Below are positions 57,901 through 64,000 of a DNA stretch of 64,000 nucleotides, piece after piece; position 1 is the first letter of the stretch, and every line of letters starts with the position of its first letter. The stretch spans positions 88,050,520 through 88,114,519 of the forward strand of contig NC_058339.1 in assembly GCF_905475395.1 (NCBI RefSeq), given 5' to 3'. Made by a program: the position numbers and the translations under genes. The stretch comes from Chrysoperla carnea (taxonomy: Eukaryota > Arthropoda > Insecta > Neuroptera > Chrysopidae). The notes under the pieces are model-generated. The model saw only the letters and a program-made list of their open reading frames with translations. It did no database searches and was not told the origin of the DNA.

Positions 57901-59803
57901 CTCAATCTTACTGCTACCAAAGATAAAATTTGCAAATTTTAAATAAACCAAGAGAATAATCGAAATGTTTATGAAGAGCATCTTTTTTGTAGTAAACAGT
58001 TCATCTAAATTCCATTATTAAAATCATTTATTTTCATAGGCGTCTAAAATTTGGGAGATTTTAACTACTAAAACCCCTACATTTTACGGCCATGAATTAA
58101 TATTACTTATAAGGATTATATGAGTTGTTTTGTATAAAAAAAGTGTCAAAATCGCGCTATCCGTTCCAAAGTTATGGAAGAAAAATGTTTTCAAAATTGC
58201 AACTTCCAGACCATATAGCGCAAAACTTTCACTAGGGCATGTTTAGCTAAATCAACTCATTTTGAGTTAAGCTATATTTGGTAGAGCACTGTAAAGACCA
58301 TTGAGGGGCACTCTATATATTGAACGGCGTCTTGGTTACCCAATACAGTAATTATCTCTGTTCAAATCAAGATTTTACTTAAACAACGGGGCATTCAAAT
58401 TCTACCATACCGATTGTAAGCTATCTTGTTAGCCATATAAAATATATGAAGTAAGAAGAGATTTTATGAACGTTTTTATGTATAAAACAAAGAAGGAATG
58501 TTTACTGTGTGTTATGGTAATGTTTTACTGTATGTGATTGGTATTGTATGGATACAACTTCAAGTGACGAGTCTAATCGACTGAGTTCATGTATACACAT
58601 ATACAATTCTTCTTTGTTTTATACATAAGAACATCCGTAAGAACTCTTCTTATTTCATATATTATAAATGGATAACAATATGGTTTACAAACAGTATATT
58701 GTCAATAATATTGATCGTTTAAGGCTGTTCTTAGATATGACGTAAAAATCATTTTAAACAAAATAAACTATTTTCTACATAATTAATACAATAAAAATTA
58801 AAAGGAGCACTCTTTCTTATTCAAATAACCAATTTCAAATTGATAAAATTAAAATGAAATTTAAATGAGATACAACAAAAATTTAAATTTCTTATCAATA
58901 AAATATTGAAATTCAATAACAACAACCATAAAATTAAAAAAAAAAAAAACGAAAAACAAAAACAAAAGAAGGATAAATGCCAGGACATTGCCATCCAGAT
59001 ATTTTATAATTAAAACGAATTGTTTAAAAGTATTTAATTTATTAAAAAAAACCGAATTTTTGTTAAAACAAAACGATCTGTTTTAACTATTTCACTAGTG
59101 TTTTGAATTCAAAAGTAAATATAGTTAAAACGTTATTATTTGTACGCCAATGCCCTGGCCTGGCTGTTTAAATACAAAAAAAATCAAAGATTAGTAATGA
59201 AAAGTGCTCCATTTTAAAATTTTAAAACAAAACGAAAAACTAACTAAGAAAGAAACTTATGTGGTTAGAAATAATGAGAGAAAAGAAAAATTCAAAAAAA
59301 AAACAAAATTTCACACGTACATTGCTTGTTGTTGCGAAGACAACTGCGCGGCGCAGTACATCTGGGTTGCCAGGGCACTGGAGACAAAATTACACAAAAA
59401 ATTAATTTCTATTCTATTTCCATTGGCGTAATTAGGGGTTGGGAAGGGGAGTGAAAATTTTAAATAACCAATGTCCTGGCGTAAATTATCGTATGGACGA
59501 GCGTTTTTTTTTCTATGTTCAGATGTTTGTGAAAATTTATAATCACGTCAGGAGCATGTATTTTGTGGAAATATTGAAGAGAAAATTGTTTTGAGAAAAA
59601 ATGAATGAAAATAAAACTTTACCTGCATATTGCACTTTGACTGTATGCGGGTCCTTCGGTTATGCTGAGTGCTTGACCCACTTGTGTTTGTGTTAGACCT
59701 AATGACAAACGACGTAATTTAAATGCTTTAGCGAATTCTTTGATTTCATCCAAATTGATGCCATCCACAACGTTACTGCTGGTTTGATTGATCGTTGGTT
59801 GAT
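51188..59803 (-). CDS. pdm3: POU6-class homeobox gene pdm3, 3' part (POU domain and C-terminus)
   Basis: A neuronal POU-homeodomain transcription factor; in flies pdm3 acts in olfactory neuron and axon targeting. Four exons are present: 59803 to about 59623 (two bases uncertain), 56422-56339, 51929-51793 and 51312-51188. The first reads INLDEIKEFAKAFKLRRLSL, GLTQTQVGQALS and GPAYSQSAICR, the POU-specific domain. The second continues FEKLDITPKSAQKIKPVLER. The third gives the linker and the start of the homeodomain (EPSKKRKRRTSFTPQALELL). The fourth gives EVIRIWFCNKRQALKN and the terminus RMMSKGMV. Phases join exactly. The acceptor at 59804 shows that more exons lie 5', but none was found up to 64000, so the next intron exceeds 4 kb. 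The 5' part is outside the window. RLSLGLTQTQVGQAL distinguishes POU6 from other classes. Confidence 0.93.
52044..53192. mobile_element. TA-flanked MITE interrupted by a second element
   Basis: The right end is TTTTTGACTG followed by TA, and the left boundary candidate is TA then CAGTCGATTC. Internal blocks AGTGGTGCAAATGTTTCTAT, AGGCAACTTGTATTACGTAT and AATACAAGTTGCCCATTTAT match the element at 62342-62864, and ATGAAATAAGC matches its ATGAAAGAAACC arm. The left 100 bp are diverged, so the left end is uncertain. The middle is interrupted at 52448-53087. Confidence 0.65.
52448..53087. mobile_element. TTAA-flanked non-autonomous element, 640 bp, nested
   Basis: Both sides are flanked by TTAA (52444-52447 and 53088-53091). 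The termini are perfect 15-bp inverted repeats GGATGTATGAGCATG. Inside, 52490-52735 folds into a long hairpin: AAGAATAAAATTTTTCGATA on the left and ATATCGAAAAATTTTATTCT on the right. TTAA targets are typical of piggyBac-type transposases, though the terminal sequence is not the familiar CCC-type. No transposase is encoded. Confidence 0.85.
54418..54645 (+). repeat. dispersed repeat family D, copy 3
   Basis: GAAGAATTCTCACAGGACGT, AGATATGAACGTTTAAAATT, AAATTAAACAAAGAGGAAGA, TTTTTTAATCAATTTTAATT and TTATGGTATCAAGTCTAGTT match copies 1 and 2. It also has a local duplication of CATACTCACTAGTGAC-type sequence in its middle. Confidence 0.8.
54866..54910 (+). repeat. AT dinucleotide microsatellite
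   Basis: About 22 AT units in a row, followed by degenerate AT-rich sequence. Confidence 0.95.
55176..55240 (+). repeat. tRNA-like sequence, pseudogene or SINE head
   Basis: GGTGGATCAGTGGTATAGTC resembles a pol III A box and GCGTTCGAAACCC a B box, at roughly tRNA spacing. CTGGTGG and CCAATCCAG could form a weak acceptor stem, but the T stem is poor and an A run fills the anticodon region. I do not call it a functional tRNA. A second A-box-like stretch (GGTGGCTCTGTGGTTACAAG) is at about 57692. Confidence 0.4.
55644..56038. mobile_element. fold-back element, about 395 bp
   Basis: Arms: left CGAAGATATGAAAAAAATGT, ATATCAAAATTTTCTATAAA, GATCACTTTTAACGTATTTA. The right arm, reverse complemented, is CGAAGGTATGATACAAAATT, ATATCAAAATTTTCTATAAA, AATCACTTTTGACGTATTTC. 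The outer ends GGGGGTAGAAAA and GGTGGTAGAAAA also pair. TTAA precedes the left end and CTAA-like sequence follows the right, so a TTAA target is possible but not exact. Confidence 0.75.
56820..57085 (-). repeat. dispersed repeat family A, copy 6
   Basis: AAGACCCAACTGACTTATGT, CAACCTCACTTTTTACGTCC, TTTTGTGAACACATATACTA and AGCGTTTCAAACTTGAGACT follow the order of copies 2 and 4. It directly abuts the element at 57094. Confidence 0.75.
57094..57305. mobile_element. Tc1/mariner-like MITE, 212 bp, TA target
   Basis: Flanked by TA on both sides, with arms of about 80 bp: CAGTGTGTCGCATTTAAGAT on the left and CAGTGTGTCGCATTTAGGAT on the right (reverse complement). They continue with TATTTTCGTTATTTATAGGA and TTTGAAATTTTGCACAGT. 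It is nearly a perfect palindrome with a short centre. There is no transposase, so it is non-autonomous. Confidence 0.88.
58425..58685. mobile_element. fold-back element, about 260 bp
   Basis: Left arm ATATATGAAGTAAGAAGAG and TTTATGTATAAAACAAAGAA; the right arm reverse complement is ATATATGAAATAAGAAGAG and CTTATGTATAAAACAAAGAA. The outer parts ATCTTGTTAGCCAT and ATTGTTATCCAT pair weakly. The loop of about 110 bp has no coding content. Confidence 0.75.
58973..59485. repeat. cluster of inverted CCAGGrCATTG motifs
   Basis: Four copies: TGCCAGGACATTGCC (58978), CGCCAATGCCCTGGCC (59142), GTTGCCAGGGCACTGG (59367) and CCAATGTCCTGGCG (59468). The first and last are inverted to each other, as are the middle two, so either one element sits in another or two fold-backs overlap. 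The cluster ends about 140 bp downstream (minus strand) of the pdm3 POU-specific exon. Confidence 0.6.
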
Positions 59804-62341
59804 CTGAGGAAAGAAAATTTTATTTTAATAGGGTGTTAACGTTTTTCATTTTAAATCTACCCAGATTCTCTTTTCAGGAATTGAAAAGACAAGAGAATAT
59901 CGTTTTTCACCAACTTTTCCTTTCTGTTTTTTTGGCAAAGATACGTGAGATTCCTTTATAATTTTGCAAGGGTAAAAAATTCAGTAAAACTCTAAAAATA
60001 TGTACCGCTACAAAATAACTCATTTTTTTTCTTGCGGAAAATGATAGCTCAAAATCCCTTTATCACAATAAATATAGTTATAAGACCTTTTGCGTGGCAT
60101 AATTTTGAATTATTTCTTTTTAAAATTTCTCACAAACTCAAAAACTCACAATAATGTTAATTGTAGAAAAATTAATCGGTGATTGAGCTTCAAAAAAGTG
60201 TTCATCATGAAGAAATTTTATCATAGATTCTGTTTATGCGAGAAAAAAAATTCATTACTTTATGGCGGTTTCCAAAAAGAAAACGTAACAAAATTGGTTT
60301 TTGACGCTTTTACGATATTTTTAGAGCATTTTATTACATTTACATCATACAAATTGCTTAGTTCACTGCACAACAGCCGGACTACATTAAGAGTGTATTG
60401 TAAAATTGTAGTGTACTAATCGATCAACTTTAAAGACAATAAATTAAATATTTGCTTAGAATCAATAAAATAGCTACATTTTATTTTTTGATTGTGTATT
60501 ACTAATATGCAATAAAATAAATACATAACGTATGTACGTTATTAATATAATTAAGTAATTATCAAATAATATAATAACCGCTTGTCTATTTAATAACAAA
60601 CAGTAGTTACAGATACAAAGACAGATAGATGCACAGATACACTCATATAGATACATTATTAGATACAAAAATGAATTTTATTGTTAGTAATTAGTAATTA
60701 CTTATAAAGTATAATAATAAATTGAAATGTTCTAGTTTTAATAAATATGACGATAGCTTTTATTAAAAAGGTTAGTTATTACTTTTATTGAAATAAGAAA
60801 ATATCATTTCATATTAAGGGGTAATGAGTATGGCTTTAAGATGTCAGTTCAGTAAGTTTCTGCTTAAAGACGTTCGCAAAAAAAAAATTAAGGTATGAAA
60901 ATATTTGGAATATGGAAAAATTGATTCTATTGGAATATGGGAAAATTGGACGAAAATTAAGAGTTATGATATTACTTATTATGACATTTGATCTACCCCC
61001 TCCCCGCCACCCTTTATAATATGAGACTTTAGAATACAGTTTGGACGATAAATAATTAGCTTGCCATTTTTGTGCCATGAAGTGGAATTTTCGATAAAAA
61101 ATGACGCAATAATGTTCGGAATACGTGATAGAAACAGTGTAATCTATCAACGGATTCGTATTCAGCGACCAAAAATATCTAATAGATGACAATTTCAAGT
61201 CAAAATATGTATTTCCTAAAAAATTTTGTGCTAATTTTGCATCCCGCTGGGTGCTCTTTGTCCGCCTTTGACTAGGTTAAGTTGGCTGAATGTTCTTTGG
61301 AGTCCTTATTGGCTGGACATTTATTAAACCATTATTTAAGTAATTAATATCTTTTTAATTACTGACGTCATAGTATGTGAGTTGTCCAAAGAGGTTATAT
61401 ATAATGTTATTAATTCTATGGGCTTGTCAGACTTGTTCACATACTGTATGGTATTAATTACTTATATTTTGTATCATATTACCATGGATATATACTATAA
61501 TTACTATATACGTGGGTATTACACCTATAGTAAACAGTACATTGAACTGTCACAAATTGACAGATCAAATATTAATACGTCATCAAAAGAGAGCGTCATC
61601 AAAAGAACTGCGTTTAAACATCTCAAAATTATTCTCTATTTTAAATATTTTTTTACACTTTGTAAACAGCTAAATTATTAAATTATGATACGATTTTCGA
61701 TTTTTATTTTCAAGATGAAATCAATGGCTTGATATCACAAAGTTAGTAACTATATATACCTCACATAGTTACTAAACTATATAAGTAACTATATATTATT
61801 ATTCTAGTATACATTTGTTCTTGAGTCTTATAATGTATATATATATATAGTATATGGTAGTATTAATATAATTACAAATTACAAACAATTAAAAGTAACA
61901 ATTAGCCAATAATTAGATCAATTACGCAAACAATAGGCATAATTAAGTGTAATTACTTATTAGACAGACATTATACATTATACATTATATATATATTACG
62001 TATATATTGTATTGTATTATATTATTATGGTCTAGTTGAATACGGGATGATTAGTTTGAAATATCCATTTTATTTGTTAGGTTTTATAAGAAAGTAGACA
62101 AAAGGTTAAAATGAGCGATTGATTTCGTAAAACGAAATAAGTAAATTTTGTATGAAAACATACAAAAAAGTAGATACTGTGACGTTCACATACAGGGTTC
62201 ACCAACGAGCTTTTTATAGCTAATAGCTCGTTCTGTTGTTAACCAATCAAAAAATAAAACAAAAGTTGAAGAATTTGATGAGGTACAACATGTTCTGACA
62301 TCAGATTGGACCTAGTTCTTCGTGTTGCTTTAATATTGGTA

Positions 62342-62864
62342 CAGTGAAAGATGCTGCAAAAATCGGCTAATAAAAGAAAATGAAAGAAACCGCTCGCATT
62401 TTGTTAAAACCTTAAGGAATGTGCTTTTTAAATATAAAATATCATTAGTAACGCATCAGTTAGCGGCGCAAATGTTTCTATTTGTTAATAAATAATAAAA
62501 TTGTTAATTCAATGAAACGGTTAATGATAAAGTTGACTTATAAAATTAATAAGTAGGCAACTAGAATAACGTAAATGTTAAGTGTTTGTCAAACAATCGA
62601 AAACTTTTATACATGTATAACGTAAACGTAGTTCAAGTTGCCTATTAATTAATTTTGTAAGTCAACTTTAATATTAATTGTTTCATTGAATTATGAATTT
62701 ATTGATTATTAGCAAATAGATTTGCGCCACTAACTTATGCGTTACTAATGATTTTTTACCAAAAAATTATTTTCCAATTACCCAAGAAACACATTTCATG
62801 TGGTTTTAGCAAAATGCGAGCGGTTTCTTTCATTTTCGTTTATTTATTGTAACATCTTTAACTG
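62342..62864. mobile_element. Tc1/mariner-like MITE, 523 bp, TA target, palindromic
   Basis: TA on both sides. The left end is CAGTGAAAGATGCTGCAA and the right end reversed is CAGTTAAAGATGTTACAA. Next come GAAAATGAAAGAAACCGCTC and GCATTTTG on both arms, then TTAGTAACGCATCAGTTAGC paired with TTAGTAACGCATAAGTTAGT. The arms reach almost to the centre. There is no coding content. It is related to 52044-53192. Confidence 0.88.
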
Positions 62865-63949
62865 TAATATAATAAATTTAGATCATAAAAGGTAAGAGAG
62901 AGAATAACACCTTAAAAAGTTGATTCTAATAAAAAACTAAAATTTTTTTATTTGAAACATTTTTTCGAAAATTTTAAGCTTTCGGAAGAAATCTTACTTA
63001 AAAATATGGCATTATTTCATTTAATCGAAAAAATTACGCTAATTTTAGAAAAATTTTTTATATTGAAATTATCAAGGACAAATAAAGGTCATTCCTCTGC
63101 ATTAATAAGTAGTCTGTAATTTTAAGCCCAGGTAAATTTTCAAAATCATTTGATGTTCAAGGACAACTCACTTTTGAACTAGAATTTCAGGTCAATGTCA
63201 TTTGAAATTTTGGCTAAAACATTTTTCTGTAGCTAATATATTTTCTTTCGATTTAAATGAAATAATGATTTATAGGTAAGTTGAATTTCCTTCGAAAGGT
63301 AATCATTTTTTAAAACATATTTTTAAAAAAAAGTTAGGTTTTTTATCAGGATCAACTTTCTAATTTAATACTCTGGTCAATGAGTTCAAATTGGTGAAAT
63401 ATAGAAATATTGTTCTCAAAAATACGTCCGATAGCTCGTAGAAAAATGTGCTAGAAGCGTTTTTCAGCACAGAAAAAATTGCAAAAGTTATAAACAATTG
63501 AAGATGAAAAAAAATGTTGAAAATGGGTCTGTTTGCGTCATTTTAAGACTGTTGTAGTACCGACATAAATGAGTATCTCACCCTAGTGTTAAATATTAAT
63601 TAAAAAATTTGAAAAAATTATGGTGGATTCTCTACTTTAAAGAATTTATTACCGTTGGAAATTTATCTTGAAGTTAATTTTTCAACAAGTAAACGATTGC
63701 TGATACAAGTGCATCCCCTTGTATACCTCCCCCCTCCCGACGCAACTGTTAACATTTAGGGTAGTAGTGAAGGGTTAAATAAATGAATTAAAAATTATAT
63801 GTGTGTGCATATGAAATTAAAACCCTGTAATTAGCTGCTCTAGTATGAATATATAATACTTTATTCACTCATAGAATTAAGAAATGATAATTTTATAGTT
63901 TTAATAATATCATATAGAAACAAAACAACTTGATAATGGAGACTGCCTT

Positions 63950-63970
63950 ACAGACAGACAGACAGACAGA
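63950..63970 (+). repeat. CAGA microsatellite
   Basis: About five CAGA units (CAGACAGACAGACAGACAGA). Confidence 0.85.
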
Positions 63971-64000
63971 CTACGGACAAACTAATAGTTGTTAGCTCTT

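Larger units (their letters stand above)
56423..59622 (-). other. pdm3 intron within the POU-specific domain
   Basis: About 3.2 kb. It contains family A copy 6 at 56820-57085, the TA-flanked element at 57094-57305, the fold-back element at 58425-58685, and an inverted-repeat cluster at 58973-59485. No nested gene was found. Confidence 0.75.
59804..64000. other. pdm3 upstream intron, no exon recognised
   Basis: On the minus strand this is intron sequence upstream of the first visible pdm3 exon. I found no further exon. It contains tetranucleotide-like sequence at 60615-60665, TATA-type repeats at 61745-62025, the TA-flanked MITE at 62342-62864 and a CAGA tetranucleotide run at 63950-63970. 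Confidence 0.6.

Noticed and set aside
59204-59431. 75-codon plus-strand frame in the pdm3 intron
   Set aside because: It lies inside the inverted-repeat cluster, is antisense to pdm3, and its Lys/Asn-rich start looks like AT-rich noise.

Overview
The window is a gene-bearing stretch of an AT-rich insect nuclear genome. Evidence for this is GT-AG introns of 65 bp to 7 kb, insect gene families (arylalkylamine-type N-acetyltransferases, an insect UDP-glycosyltransferase, the POU gene pdm3/POU6, cytosolic glutamine synthetase) and many short non-autonomous DNA transposons and other dispersed repeats. A beetle seems most likely from general impression of the repeats, but the order cannot be proved from the sequence. 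No prokaryotic, viral or CRISPR content was seen.

Layout. 1-3154: repeat-bearing non-coding DNA. 3155-12797 (+): complete glutamine synthetase, 368 aa, with a 7.1 kb first intron full of repeats. 14588-16372 (+): a C2H2 zinc-finger protein with 14 good fingers, made partly by duplication of a five-finger block. 17509-19929 (-): GNAT acetyltransferase 1, 244 aa. 21167-23658 (-): UDP-glycosyltransferase, 515 aa. 26867-30778 (-): sterol O-acyltransferase, 553 aa. 33204-41123 (-): a USF3-like bHLH-leucine-zipper protein of about 1729 aa whose 4.3 kb exon carries about ten tandem copies of a 48-residue unit and whose preceding intron holds a LINE 3' end. 43071-44223 (-): an unrecognised 102-aa cysteine-rich, single-pass membrane protein. 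45570-47845 (+): GNAT acetyltransferase 2, a paralogue of GNAT 1 with the same length and matching intron positions and phases. 51188 to about 59803 (-): the POU domain and C-terminus of pdm3; its 5' exons lie beyond the right edge.

I rebuilt each multi-exon gene by hand from splice signals, and reading phase is conserved across every junction. All models except pdm3 run from start to stop. The genes do not form one pathway: there is nitrogen metabolism (glutamine synthetase), lipid esterification (SOAT), detoxification or amine conjugation (UGT and the GNATs) and transcription (zinc finger, USF3-like, pdm3).

The most striking content beyond the genes is (1) the 48-residue repeat expansion in the USF3-like protein, (2) at least eight fold-back or terminal-inverted-repeat elements, several with readable target duplications (8 bp, TA, TTAA), including one TTAA-flanked element nested inside another element, and (3) a family of LINE-independent dispersed repeats shared by introns of nearly every gene here.
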